DNA of 64,000 nt from Mycolicibacterium iranicum (GCF_014190915.1 NZ_JACHVU010000013.1:85184-149183), one strand, 5' to 3'; shown: positions 1 to 8,849, counted from the stretch's first letter. Numbers and translations: made by a program. The notes: generated from the letters alone by a model not told the origin.

Positions 1-174
1 CGTCAGCCGGACACGGCGGCCCTCGGGCTCGATCAGCTGCGTGCCCGTGTCGCGCGCCAGCGCCGCGATCTGGGCGCTCACCGTCGAGGTGGTGAGGCCG
101 TGCTCGTCGGCCACGGCGCGCATCGATCCGAGCCGGGAGAGAGCGAGCAGCAGTCCCAGGCGCCGTGTGTCCAT
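1..174 (-). CDS. LysR-family transcriptional regulator, N-terminal part
   Basis: The gene reads leftwards off the window edge, so only the first 58 codons are present; the start ATG is at 174-172. These residues form the N-terminal winged helix-turn-helix of a LysR-type regulator: a MDTRRLGLLLAL first helix, then GLTTSTVSAQIAALARDTG (26-44) with the family's S-x-V-S-x-Q-I-x-x-L pattern, then the EGRRVRLT turn (51-58). It is divergent from the crotonase gene with 48 bp between the start codons, so a shared promoter and control of that gene are likely (inference). The effector-binding domain lies outside the window. Confidence 0.8.
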   Translation of the reverse strand, partial: MDTRRLGLLLALSRLGSMRAVADEHGLTTSTVSAQIAALARDTGTQLIEPEGRRVRLT

Positions 175-222
175 CCCACGATTGTCTCCAGTGGTCGGCC
201 GCGCAGTCGGTAAGTTCGCCGC

Positions 223-1017
223 ATGGCCGACCTGACCGTCACCGTCAGCGACGGTGTCGCGGTGCTGACCCTCAACCGCCCGCAGCGACGCAACGCCTAC
301 ACCTCCGAGATGGGAGACCTGCTCAACGGTGCGTACCGGGACTGCGACGCCGACGACGGTGTGCGGGCCATCGTGCTGACCGGTGCGGGTGAGGCCTTCT
401 GCGCGGGAGCGGATTTCGGGCAGGGAGACCCGTTCGCATCCGCCGGGGACGCGTTCACGGCCTCGCCGACGGACCCTGCGGCGTTCGAACTGCGCACCCC
501 GGTCATCGCGGCGGTCAACGGCCATGCCATCGGAATCGGGTTGACCATCGCGCTGCACGCCGACATCAGGATCATGGCCACCGACGCGAAATACGCGGTC
601 GCACAGGTTCGTCGGGGGGTCGTCGGGGACTGCATGTCGCACTGGACGTTGCCCCACCTCGCGGGCGCGGCCGTGGCAGCCGACCTCCTCCTGACCGGGC
701 GCACATTCGACGGCACCGAGGCCGCCGCCCTGGGAATCGCCAGCCGCACGCTGCCCGCGGCCGAGGTGTTCGGCGCTGCGATGGCCGTCGCCCGCGACAT
801 CGCGACCAACGTCGCGCCGATGTCGGCCGCTGTGAGCAAGCGACTGCTCTGGGACACGATGATCGAGGGCCTCAGCGCCCGCCAGGTGGCGGCCCGGGAG
901 ACCGCCGCGCACCGCCGCCTGCTCGGCGGGGCCGATGCCCGCGAGGGAGTGGCCGCCTTTCTCGAGCGCAGGCCACCGCGCTGGACGGCGTCGGTGTCGC
1001 GGGAGTGGGAGGCCTGA
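223..1017 (+). CDS. Enoyl-CoA hydratase/isomerase family protein (crotonase)
   Basis: A 264-residue protein of normal crotonase length. The two oxyanion-hole segments are visible: AFCAGADF near residue 61 and NGHAIGIG near residue 92. The usual catalytic glutamates are not evident: where a hydratase has PEI-x-x-G-x-x-P-G-x-G it has VRRGVVGDCMSHWTLPHLAG. It may therefore be an isomerase, hydrolase or other acyl-CoA enzyme rather than a true hydratase (inference). Start ATG 223, chosen because MADLTVTVSDGVAVLTLNRP aligns with the family's first strand. It is divergent from the LysR gene; substrate unknown. Confidence 0.85.
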   Translation: MADLTVTVSDGVAVLTLNRPQRRNAYTSEMGDLLNGAYRDCDADDGVRAIVLTGAGEAFCAGADFGQGDPFASAGDAFTASPTDPAAFELRTPVIAAVNGHAIGIGLTIALHADIRIMATDAKYAVAQVRRGVVGDCMSHWTLPHLAGAAVAADLLLTGRTFDGTEAAALGIASRTLPAAEVFGAAMAVARDIATNVAPMSAAVSKRLLWDTMIEGLSARQVAARETAAHRRLLGGADAREGVAAFLERRPPRWTASVSREWEA

Positions 1018-1095
1018 TCAGGGCCCCGCGGTTCAGCGGCCCCCGGCGGGGTACACCGGCGCGGCAACTGTCGACCGACGTGGACGGGATGTGGC

Positions 1096-2656
1096 GTGGC
1101 CGAACTGACCCTGCTGATCGTGTTGTTCGCCGCAACCGCGGTGCTCGCACCGATCGCCGAGCGCATCAGCATGCCGTACCCGGCCGTGCTGCTGATCTTC
1201 GGCATGCTGCTGGCGCCGATCCCCGGGCTGCCGCTGCCCGCGGTGGATCCGAAACTCATTCTGCCGCTGATCCTTCCGCCACTGCTGTTCGCCGCGGCGC
1301 GCCGGACCTCCTGGCGCCAGTTCCTGGACAACCGGCGCGCCATCGGGCTGCTTGCGATCGCGCTGGTCGCGGTGACCGCGTTCACCGTGGGGGCCACCCT
1401 GGTCGCGATCGTGCCCGGGCTGCCGCTGGTTGCCGCGACCGCGGTCGGTGCGGCGGTCGCCCCGCCGGACCCGATCGCGGCGACGTCGATCGCGGGCAAA
1501 CTGCATCTGCCGCGCCGGCTGCGCACCATCCTGGAGGGCGAGGGGCTGTCCAACGACGCGACCGCGCTCGTCCTCTACGAAGTCGCCGTCGCGTCGGCGC
1601 TCACCGGCGCGCTGTCGCCGGGGCCGCACGGCGACCACTCTGGGGGTGGCCATCGTCGTCGGCGTGCTGACGGGCCTGCTGGTGGCGGTGTGCGCGCGGT
1701 GGGTGCTGACCAGGCTGCCGGCGCACCCGGCGGGAACCGCGCTGGTGCTCGTCTGCCCCTTCGCCGCGTACACCGCCGCCGACGCGGTGCACGGCAGCGG
1801 AGTGCTGGCGGTCGTCACCCTCGCCCTGTCGTTGAGCCGCTACAGCGATGCGGAATCCGCACAGACCCGGCTGGTGAGCCTCACCACCTGGGAGGTCGTC
1901 GAACTCCTCGTCACCGGCGCCGCCTTCGCGTTCGTCGGCCTCGAGCTGCGCGCCATCATGCAGAGCACCCCCGGCTCGTTGACCACACTGATCGTGCAGG
2001 CGCTGGCGGTCACCGCGGTGGTGATCGTGCTCCGGTTCGCATGGATCTTCCCGGTCGCGACCCTCGACGAACGCCTGCACCGGCGGCGAGGCGCCGTGGC
2101 CGAACCGATCGGGTGGCGCGAGATGACGGTGTCCTCGTGGGCGGGGATGCGCGGTGTCGTCACCCTGGTCACCGCTCTGGCTCTGCCTGCGGCCTTCCCT
2201 GAACGCGACCGGCTGGTCTTCATCGCGTTCGTCGTGGTCATCATCACCCTCCTCCTGCAGGGACTCACCCTGCCGGTACTGGTGAAGGTGCTGCGGGTCA
2301 GCGGGGACGACGCCGCGCTCGACGACCTCGAGCAGTCGCTGATCCGTCGCGCCCAGGACGCGGGGATGCGCCGACTCGACGAGCTCCGTGCTGCCGGAGA
2401 CGTCGCCGACGACGTCGTCGATCATGTCGAGGAGAACGCGGCCCGAATGTGGCACGCCATCGGTCTGCGCGACGGTGACCGCGAGCCCCACGGTGCACCG
2501 GCCTCGGACCGTATCGGGGAGATCGACGTGGTGCGGGACTCGATGCTCGCGGCGGCCCGTGAGGTGGTGCTGGCGGCGCGGTCGGAGTCCGGGACCGATC
2601 CCGGAGTCGTCGACGACGTCCTGCGGCGACTGGACGCCCGCGGCACGATGCCCTGA
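1096..2656 (+). pseudogene. CPA1-type Na+/H+ antiporter, frameshifted
   Basis: Two reading frames together give one cation/proton antiporter of about 519 residues. The first frame starts at GTG 1096 and encodes the first helices and the conserved PPDPIAATSIAG and LEGEGLSNDATALVLYE segments. Homology then passes to the next frame at about 1620-1623, where removing one G from a GGGG run restores LSPGRTATTLGVAIVVG and an open frame to the stop at 2656. The second part carries helices with FVGLELRAIM and SWAGMRGVVTLVTALALP, then a hydrophilic cytoplasmic tail of about 130 residues. This is either a real one-base insertion or a sequencing error. If real, the product ends shortly after the shift and lacks half of the membrane domain. 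Confidence 0.85.
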
Positions 2657-2687
2657 CCGCCTGCGCGAGGGCGACGGTCAGGGCATC
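2647..2687. terminator. Hairpin terminator between convergent genes
   Basis: A perfect 13-bp inverted repeat, GATGCCCTGACCG (2647-2659) and CGGTCAGGGCATC (2675-2687), with a 15-nt loop. The left arm includes the antiporter stop codon. There is no U-tract, as is common for mycobacterial hairpins. It lies between the antiporter and the convergent repeat-protein gene and could serve both strands. Confidence 0.6.
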
Positions 2688-2728
2688 GGTCGGACGTGTG
2701 CTGTGGTGACTACCGGATGCTGCTGTGG

Positions 2729-3268
2729 CTACGGGGCCGGGACAGTGCCACAACCCACACCGGGGATGCAGCCGGAAGCGCCACCGGGGCCTGCGGCACC
2801 GCTGGGTCCGCCGGGGATGGCGCCCGCGGCGCCGCCGGGTCCTGCGACACCGCCGGGTCCGCCCGGAATGGTGCCCGCGGCTCCCGCCGGTCCTGCGGCT
2901 CCGGCAGGTCCGCCGGGGATGGCGCCCGCTGCGCCGCCGGGTCCTGCGACACCGCCGGGCCCGCCGGGGATGGCGCCCGCTGCGCCGCCGGGTCCCGCGA
3001 CACCGCCGGGCCCGCCGGGGATGGCGCCCGCTGTGCCGCCGGGTCCTGCCACACCGCCGGGTCCACCGGGCACCGCGCCTGCCACACCGGGGGCGGGCGG
3101 GGGCGGAGGAACGGCGCCGCATCCGGTGCCGGTCATGTCGTAGCACCCGGGCGGGCCGCCTGCCGGAACCGGCAGGAGGGACGCACCACCGAGAGGTGCG
3201 GTGGCGATCGCCGTGGCGGCGGCCGCGGTGAACATCAACGGGGAGTATCGCTTCAGAGTCCTCAGCAT
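2729..3268 (-). CDS. Secreted collagen-like Gly/Pro repeat protein
   Basis: A 179-residue protein starting at ATG 3268. This start gives a good signal peptide: MLRTLKRY, then a hydrophobic stretch through about residue 30; upstream ATGs would spoil it. A mature N-terminal segment with GCYDMTGTGCG is followed by PPPPPAPG and six tandem 17-residue units of the form PGGPGGVAGPGGAAGAI, diverging in units four and six, and a final Cys-containing tail, GCIPGVGCGTVPAP. Glycine is not at every third position, so a true collagen triple helix is not implied. Cysteines at both ends suggest disulfide capping (inference). A surface or wall-associated structural role is possible; function unknown. Confidence 0.7.
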   Translation of the reverse strand: MLRTLKRYSPLMFTAAAATAIATAPLGGASLLPVPAGGPPGCYDMTGTGCGAVPPPPPAPGVAGAVPGGPGGVAGPGGTAGAIPGGPGGVAGPGGAAGAIPGGPGGVAGPGGAAGAIPGGPAGAAGPAGAAGTIPGGPGGVAGPGGAAGAIPGGPSGAAGPGGASGCIPGVGCGTVPAP

Positions 3269-3392
3269 GACGCGCCTGTACCACGCTTCGGAGATCTCAA
3301 ACATCGGCGGCGGCGATTGTTCGCTTTTTCCGAACGGTATGTCCGTCGAAAACGCGTGGACCGCGACGGTGGCCGTCCCGTTCAATGCAGAC

Positions 3393-4259
3393 ATGGCCAG
3401 CGATCAGGTTCGCACGGGCGCCTTCATGGCGGTGGGCTCGATGCTGTGCGTACAGCTCGGTCTTGCGATCGCCGTCACGCTGATCGACGACATCGGCGTC
3501 GAGGGCGTGGCGTGGCTGCGGCTGGCCTGGGCCGGCCTCCTGTTCCTCCTCATCGTCCGCCCCCGTCGAAAAGCATTCACCCGCAACAGCTTTCTGTTGA
3601 GTGTGCTGCTCGGGGTCATCACCGCGGGCATCACGCTGCTGTTCATGGCGGCCCTCGACCGCATCCCGCTGGGGACCGCGAGCGCACTGGAATTCCTCGG
3701 GCCGCTCGGCGTCGCGGTCGCCCGCGGGCAGGGGCGGGGCCGCTGGATGTGGCCGGCGCCCGCCGCGGTCGGGGTGCTGCTGCTGACCCAGCCGTGGGAT
3801 GCGGCCGTGGACCTCGTCGGCGTCGCCTACGCACTGAGCGCGGCGGCGTGCTGGGGGGCCTACATCCTGGTCACCCAGAAGGTCGGCGACGCGGTCAGCG
3901 GGATCAACGGATTGGCCGTGTCGATGCCGGTGGCCGGTCTGGTCGCCACCGTCACCGTCGGTCCCGGTGTGATCGCGGAGATGACGCCGCACGTGCTCCT
4001 CGTCGGGCTCGGGTTGGCGATCCTGCTGCCCGTGGTGCCGTTCGCCTTGGAATTCCTGGCCCTGCGGCGGCTCACCACCGCGGCCTTCGGCACGCTGATG
4101 GCCCTGGAACCGGCCTTCGCCATGCTGCTCGGATTCGTCGTGCTCGACCAGCGGCCCGGCACCCTCGGCATCATCGGTATCGGCTTCGTCGTGGCGGCGG
4201 GCATCGGGGCCGCCCGCACCGGGGCCCGTGCCGCTCCGGTCCCTCTCGAGGTGGGGTAG
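3393..4259 (+). CDS. EamA/RhtA-family exporter (drug/metabolite transporter superfamily)
   Basis: A 288-residue membrane protein with ten predicted helices arranged as two EamA repeats. The first repeat covers roughly residues 8-140 (WLRLAWAGLLFLLIVRPRR, then ALDRIPLGTASALEFLGPLGVA). The second starts at AYALSAAACWGAYILVTQKV and ends with the ALEPAFAMLLGFVVLDQRPG motif typical of RhtA-like threonine/homoserine exporters. ATG 3393 is used because the longer upstream frame encodes no membrane-protein-like sequence and overlaps the oppositely oriented repeat-protein gene. Substrate unknown; amino acid or small-metabolite efflux is the usual role. Confidence 0.85.
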   Translation: MASDQVRTGAFMAVGSMLCVQLGLAIAVTLIDDIGVEGVAWLRLAWAGLLFLLIVRPRRKAFTRNSFLLSVLLGVITAGITLLFMAALDRIPLGTASALEFLGPLGVAVARGQGRGRWMWPAPAAVGVLLLTQPWDAAVDLVGVAYALSAAACWGAYILVTQKVGDAVSGINGLAVSMPVAGLVATVTVGPGVIAEMTPHVLLVGLGLAILLPVVPFALEFLALRRLTTAAFGTLMALEPAFAMLLGFVVLDQRPGTLGIIGIGFVVAAGIGAARTGARAAPVPLEVG

Positions 4260-4278
4260 ACCCGGCTAGCGTGAACCC

Positions 4279-4626
4279 ATGTCCCGAGGAATCTTCGACT
4301 CGCCGGTGGTCGGTCTCATCAACGCCGGTGCGGCTCGTGTGATCGACGCGCCCATCATCGGCTCGCTGGTGCGACGCAGCATGGTGGTCATCCGCTACAC
4401 CGGTAGGCGGTCCGGAAAGACGTTCGAGACTCCGGTCAACTACCAGCGCCGCGGCGGCGCCGTGGTGATCCGCGTGATGGCGCCGGACAAGAAGACCTGG
4501 TGGCGCAATTTCACCGGGGACGGCGGGTCGCTGACGCTCCGCGAATTCGACGGCGCCGACCGCACCGGACATGCCGTCGCCCGTCGTGATGATCGTGGAC
4601 GGGTGACGGTGACCGTCACGGTCTAG
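4279..4626 (+). CDS. DUF385 / deazaflavin-dependent nitroreductase-family protein
   Basis: A 115-residue single-domain protein starting at ATG 4279, 19 bp after the exporter stop. The segment VVIRYTGRRSGKTFETPVNY (about 38-57), followed by VVIRVMAPDKKTWWRNF, is the split-barrel flavin/F420 fold signature of the mycobacterial Ddn-like DUF385 family. It is shorter than Ddn (about 150 residues) and lacks a long N-terminal extension, as do the smaller family members. Whether it binds F420, FMN or haem cannot be told from sequence alone. Confidence 0.75.
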   Translation: MSRGIFDSPVVGLINAGAARVIDAPIIGSLVRRSMVVIRYTGRRSGKTFETPVNYQRRGGAVVIRVMAPDKKTWWRNFTGDGGSLTLREFDGADRTGHAVARRDDRGRVTVTVTV

Positions 4627-4651
4627 GCGCCGCGGGCGCAGGTGCCGCTGC

Positions 4652-5509
4652 TCAGCTCTCGAACCTCCTGCGGCGGTACAGCGTTCCGATACCCAGCAGG
4701 ACGAGACTGACCACCAGGATGGCGGTCGCGAGCACGTTGATCTGCGGCGGGACGGCCGCCTTCACCGCCGCGTTCACGTACAGCGGGTAGGTCACCTCCG
4801 AGCCGCTGACGAAGAACGTGATGATGAAGTCGTCGAGCGACAGGGCGAAGGACAGCATCGCCGCCGCGACGATGCCGGGCACGATCAGCGGCAGCGTCAC
4901 CTTGAAGAAGGTCCGGGCCGGGCCGGCGCCCAGATCCAGAGAGGCGTCCTCAAGGGTCCAGTCGAATCCGCGCACCCGGGCGCGCACCGTCATCGCGATG
5001 AAGCTGACCTCGAACGCGATGTGCGACAACACGATCGTCAGGTAACCGGCGGTGGTGTTGAAGTCCAGGAACAGGGTCAGCAATGCCGCACCCATCACCA
5101 CCTCGGGGGCGGTCAGCGGCAGCACCAGGAAGGTGTCGACAGTCCGCTGCCCACGCCACCGCTGCCGCACCAGCGCGATCGCGACGAGGGTGCCCAGCAC
5201 CAGCGCGACCGCCGTCGACACCGCCGCCACGTTGAGGCTGAGTTTCAGCGCCTCGGTCAGCGGCGGATACTTGAACGGGTCCAGCCAGTTGTCGAGCGTG
5301 AAGCCCTGCCAGGTGTAGTTGAACTTGCCCGCCGGTTGGTTGAACGAGAACAGCACGATCACGAAGATCGGCAGGAACAGGTACAGCAGTACCAGTACGG
5401 CCACGAGGCGCAGCAGCACGTCGCCCCAGTTGCGGCGTGCGCGAACCTTCTTCGGTTGCGGATCCTGCTGCGCGGCGGTGGCGATCGCGGCGCCGGCCTG
5501 CATGGTCAT
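4652..5509 (-). CDS. potC: ABC transporter permease, spermidine/putrescine type (PotC-like)
   Basis: A 285-residue inner-membrane permease with six predicted helices; the first begins near residue 30 after a charged N-terminus. The EAA loop region, LEDASLDLGAGPARTFFKV, lies near residues 185-205 and contacts the ATPase. It is the last gene of a four-gene operon reading leftwards (ATPase, binding protein, PotB-like, this one) and its ATG overlaps the PotB-like stop by 4 bp, so translation is probably coupled. The symbol is by family and order; polyamine specificity is inferred. Confidence 0.85.
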   Translation of the reverse strand: MTMQAGAAIATAAQQDPQPKKVRARRNWGDVLLRLVAVLVLLYLFLPIFVIVLFSFNQPAGKFNYTWQGFTLDNWLDPFKYPPLTEALKLSLNVAAVSTAVALVLGTLVAIALVRQRWRGQRTVDTFLVLPLTAPEVVMGAALLTLFLDFNTTAGYLTIVLSHIAFEVSFIAMTVRARVRGFDWTLEDASLDLGAGPARTFFKVTLPLIVPGIVAAAMLSFALSLDDFIITFFVSGSEVTYPLYVNAAVKAAVPPQINVLATAILVVSLVLLGIGTLYRRRRFES

Positions 5510-6381
5510 ACGAGATCCTCCGTGCCCAGTGCGCGGGTGTAGAGCAGGACCCCGATCAGGATCAGCAGCATCAGCCCGAGGCTCAGTGCCGCCGCGGCAG
5601 GGTAGTCCTTGACCACCAGGAACTGCTTCTGGATCACGTTGCCGATCATCGTGGTCTGGGTACTGCCGAGGTAGTCGGCGTTGATGAAGTCACCGACAGC
5701 GGGGATGAACACGAGCATGCTCCCCGCCAGGACGCCGGGCATCGCCAGCGGCAGGATCACCTTGCCGAACGCGCGCGGAGTCGAGGAGTACAGATCCTTG
5801 GACGCCTCGATCAACCGGGGATCGATCTTCTCCAGGCTGACGTAGAGCGGCAGGATCATGAAGATGATCCAGTTGTAGGTCAGACCGCCGATGACCGCCC
5901 AGCTGGTCGATAGCAACCGGCCCTCGTCGGGCAGCATGCCGATCGCGCCGAGCGCGCTGACCACCCACCCTTCGTCGGCGAGGATCGTCTTCCACGCGAT
6001 GGTGCGGATCAGGAACGTGACGAAGAACGGCAGGATCACCAGTCCGAGGATCAGGTTCTTGAATCTGCCTGCCTTGAACGCGATCACGTACGCCAGGGGG
6101 AAGGCCAGGAGAAGGCACAGCAGGGTGGCGACGAACGCGTATCCGAACGACCGGAAGATCTGCTCGCGGTAGAGCGTGAAGGCCTCGGCGTAGTTCCCGA
6201 AATCCCAGGCGAACGACAGGGTCGGCATGAACACCGACCCGCCGGTCTCCGAGAGCGAGGTGCGCGCCAGGGAGAAGAACGGCACCACGAAGAAGATCGC
6301 GAGGTACGCGAGTGCCGGCAGAACCATCAGATACGGAGCGACCTTGCTCCGCTGGCGGCTGCTGGAGGCAACACCGGCCAT
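5506..6381 (-). CDS. potB: ABC transporter permease, spermidine/putrescine type (PotB-like)
   Basis: A 291-residue permease with an early first helix (APYLMVLPALAYLAIFFVVP), five further helices and the EAA loop LIEASKDLYSSTPRAFGKVI at about residues 185-204. It pairs with the PotC-like permease to form the membrane channel. The gene lies 4 bp after the binding-protein gene and overlaps the PotC-like gene by 4 bp, a tight operon arrangement. Confidence 0.85.
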   Translation of the reverse strand: MAGVASSSRQRSKVAPYLMVLPALAYLAIFFVVPFFSLARTSLSETGGSVFMPTLSFAWDFGNYAEAFTLYREQIFRSFGYAFVATLLCLLLAFPLAYVIAFKAGRFKNLILGLVILPFFVTFLIRTIAWKTILADEGWVVSALGAIGMLPDEGRLLSTSWAVIGGLTYNWIIFMILPLYVSLEKIDPRLIEASKDLYSSTPRAFGKVILPLAMPGVLAGSMLVFIPAVGDFINADYLGSTQTTMIGNVIQKQFLVVKDYPAAAALSLGLMLLILIGVLLYTRALGTEDLV

Positions 6382-6385
6382 GGCG

Positions 6386-7570
6386 TCAGCCGCCGGTGAC
6401 GGCGGCGTACGCGGTGTTGTATTCCTGCGTCTGCTCGTCGGTCAGTGGTGCCCAGCCCTTGGACTTGGCCAGCACCTCGGGGGACGGGTTGATCAACGGG
6501 TTCGCCGCCGTGGCCGGGTCGATCTTCTCCAGCTCGGCGGTCATGTCCGACAGCACCGGCACGTACTGGACGTAGGCGACCAGCTTGGCGTAGTTGGCCC
6601 TGTCGTAGACGTAGTTGATCCACGCCTCGGCGGCCTTCTGGTTCTGCGTGGTGTACGGGATCACCATGGTGTCGACGAACGTGGTCGCACCCGACTCCGG
6701 GACCACGAACTGCAGGTCGGGATTGTCGGCCTGCAGCTGCACGACGTCGCCCGAATACGCCTGTGCCACAGCGATGTTGCCTGCTGCGAGGTCGTCGGCG
6801 TAGTCGTTGCCGGTGAAGCGGCGGATCTGGCCCCGGTCGTTCTGTTCGCGCACCAGGTCGATGGCCTTCTGCACCGACTCCGTGGAGGGGTTCTCGGGCG
6901 AGCTGCCCTGCGAGAGCATGATCATGCCCAGGCCGTCCTGCGCATCCGAGAACAGGCTCACTCGGCCCTTGAACGCCGGATCCCACAGGTCGTCGATGGT
7001 GCGGATGTCGCGCCCGGTGGCGGCGCGGTTGTAGGCGAGTCCGACGAGACCCGACATGTAGGGCGCGGTGAACTTGCGGCCCGGGTCGACGCTGGCCTCG
7101 ATGAGGTCGGGACGGATGTTCTTCTTGTTCGGCACACCCTCGTCGCTGATGTCGTTCAGCCAGCCGAGCTGGTGCAGCCGGGTCGCCAGGAACGTGGTGG
7201 GGACGGCGAGGTCCGCGCCGATGTCCTGCTTGCGCGACAGCGGTTCCTTGACCTTGGCGAACCACTGCTCGTTGTCGTTGAAGTCTTCCTTGTAGTCGAC
7301 GGTGATCCCGGACGCGGTCTGGAACGCCGCGACGAACCCGTCCGCCATGTACAGCGGCCAGTTCGAGATGCGCAGGGTGCCGCTGGCCGGGCCCGCAGAT
7401 TCCGAGCTGCTGGTCGACGAGCCGGTGTCGGAGGAACCGCAGGCGGCCAGGAACGACGAACCGAGCGTCAGGCCTGCCGCCGCCGCGGCGCTACCGCCGA
7501 GGAAGCGCCGCCGGGACGTGCGGCTGGCGGTCATCCGGGCCAGCAGGGTGGGATCGATCTCTCGGGACAT
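6386..7570 (-). CDS. potD: Polyamine-type ABC transporter substrate-binding lipoprotein (PotD-like)
   Basis: A 394-residue extracellular solute-binding protein. Residues 18-44 hold a twin-arginine signal (S-R-R-R-F-L-G-G at 19-26) followed by a lipobox, L41-A42-A43-C44, so it is probably exported folded by Tat and lipid-anchored at Cys44. The mature protein begins with a Ser-rich linker and then TLRISNWPLYMADGFVAAFQ, typical of the spermidine/putrescine-binding class. It is the second gene of the pot operon. Opines or other amines are possible alternative ligands. Confidence 0.85.
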   Translation of the reverse strand: MSREIDPTLLARMTASRTSRRRFLGGSAAAAAGLTLGSSFLAACGSSDTGSSTSSSESAGPASGTLRISNWPLYMADGFVAAFQTASGITVDYKEDFNDNEQWFAKVKEPLSRKQDIGADLAVPTTFLATRLHQLGWLNDISDEGVPNKKNIRPDLIEASVDPGRKFTAPYMSGLVGLAYNRAATGRDIRTIDDLWDPAFKGRVSLFSDAQDGLGMIMLSQGSSPENPSTESVQKAIDLVREQNDRGQIRRFTGNDYADDLAAGNIAVAQAYSGDVVQLQADNPDLQFVVPESGATTFVDTMVIPYTTQNQKAAEAWINYVYDRANYAKLVAYVQYVPVLSDMTAELEKIDPATAANPLINPSPEVLAKSKGWAPLTDEQTQEYNTAYAAVTGG

Positions 7571-7642
7571 GGCGGGGCGTGCCTTTCGTCGGCTCCGGGG
7601 AGGGGGTGGGGGCGAGGTGGGCTGGGTGTGCCCGACACAGCG

Positions 7643-8836
7643 TCAGGAGTCGTCGAGCATCTCTTCGAGATCCTCGGTGGTGGGGATGTCGTCGCCCGGC
7701 AGGACCAGCGACGCCTCGGGCGCCCAGCTCACATACACCTCGTCGCCTGGCCTCAGCAGAGGGAGTTGCTGCTCGGGGCCGACGTGCGCGATGACCGTCG
7801 ACCCGTCGGGGGCGGCCAGCGACAGCCGGACGACGGGGCCCTGGAACGTGAGGTCGGAGACGGTGGCGCGCACGCCTGCGGCGTCTCCGGCGGGGGCGTC
7901 CATCGACACGTGGATCCGCTCGGGGCGCACCATCAGCGTCGCGTGCCCACCCGGTTCGATCGTGGTGTCGCCGGCCCGCGCCTGCAGCGTCGAACCCAGG
8001 ACGTCGATCTCGACGAAGTCCCGGTTGGCGCGCCCGGTACGGCGGCCGGCCCACAGGTTGGCCTGGCCGATGAAGCTCGCCACGAACACCGTCGACGGTC
8101 GGTCGTAGATCTCGGTCGGCGTGCCGATCTGCTCGACGTTGCCCGCATTCATGACCGCGATGCGGTCACTCATCGTCAGGGCTTCTTCCTGATCGTGGGT
8201 CACGTAGATGAACGTGATACCCACCTCGCGCTGGATGCGCTTGAGCTCGAACTGCATGACGTGGCGCAACTTGAGGTCGAGGGCGCCGAGCGGTTCGTCG
8301 AGCAGCAGTGCGCTGGGGTAGTTCACGAGCGCGCGTGCCAACGCGACGCGCTGCTGCTGGCCGCCGGAGAGCTGGGCGGGTTTGCGTTCGGCGAAGTCGC
8401 TCAGGCGCACGATCTCCAGGAGTTCGTCGACGCGCTTGCGGACTTCTCCTTTTCCGATCTTCTTGCTGCGCGGTCCGTAGGCCACGTTGTCCCACACCGT
8501 CATGTGGGGGAACAGCGCATAGTGCTGGAACACCGTGTTGACGTTGCGCTTGTTCGGCGGAGTCTTGGACACGTCCGCGCCTTCGAGGCGGATAGCCCCT
8601 TCGGACGGTGTCTCGAATCCGGCGATCATCCGCAGGGTGGTCGTCTTCCCGCAGCCCGACGGGCCCAGCATCGAGAAGAACTCTCCCGATGCGATGGAGA
8701 AGTCGGCGTCGGCGACGGCGATGTAGTCGCCGAAGCGCTTCGTGACATGGTCGATCTCGATGACCGGGCCGCCCGTGGAACGGGTGGCCGCGGATGCCGC
8801 CGTCTGATCTGCAGCGGTCGTATGTGTGCCGGTCAG
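7643..8836 (-). CDS. potA: Polyamine-type ABC transporter ATP-binding protein (PotA-like), probable CTG start
   Basis: ATPase of about 397 residues. Numbering from the proposed start: Walker A GPSGCGKTT 58-66, Q-loop Q104, signature LSGGQ 156-160, Walker B ALLLDEP 176-182, and a C-terminal TOBE-type regulatory domain. No ATG, GTG or TTG occurs in frame between the conserved first strand (VIEIDHVTKRFG) and a region well upstream. A CTG at 8836-8834 has a strong Shine-Dalgarno AGGAGG 7 nt before it, so it is the best start. A TTG near 8905 or the ATG at 9013 are weaker alternatives. First gene of the four-gene operon. Confidence 0.8.
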   Translation of the reverse strand: MTGTHTTAADQTAASAATRSTGGPVIEIDHVTKRFGDYIAVADADFSIASGEFFSMLGPSGCGKTTTLRMIAGFETPSEGAIRLEGADVSKTPPNKRNVNTVFQHYALFPHMTVWDNVAYGPRSKKIGKGEVRKRVDELLEIVRLSDFAERKPAQLSGGQQQRVALARALVNYPSALLLDEPLGALDLKLRHVMQFELKRIQREVGITFIYVTHDQEEALTMSDRIAVMNAGNVEQIGTPTEIYDRPSTVFVASFIGQANLWAGRRTGRANRDFVEIDVLGSTLQARAGDTTIEPGGHATLMVRPERIHVSMDAPAGDAAGVRATVSDLTFQGPVVRLSLAAPDGSTVIAHVGPEQQLPLLRPGDEVYVSWAPEASLVLPGDDIPTTEDLEEMLDDS

Positions 8837-8843
8837 GGCAGGT

Positions 8844-8849
8844 CCTCCT
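8844..8849 (-). promoter_or_regulatory. Ribosome binding site that supports a CTG start for potA
   Basis: The minus strand reads AGGAGG here, with 7 nt to the CTG at 8836-8834. No standard start codon sits at a usable distance, so this site decides the start. The remaining upstream stretch to 9112 (about 260 bp) separates the pot operon from the divergent SRPBCC gene and must hold both promoters. Confidence 0.6.

Noticed and set aside
2800..3070. Tandem repeats resembling a CRISPR or minisatellite array
   Set aside because: The period is 51 bp with no unique spacers and encodes in-frame Gly/Pro units, so it is coding repeat DNA.
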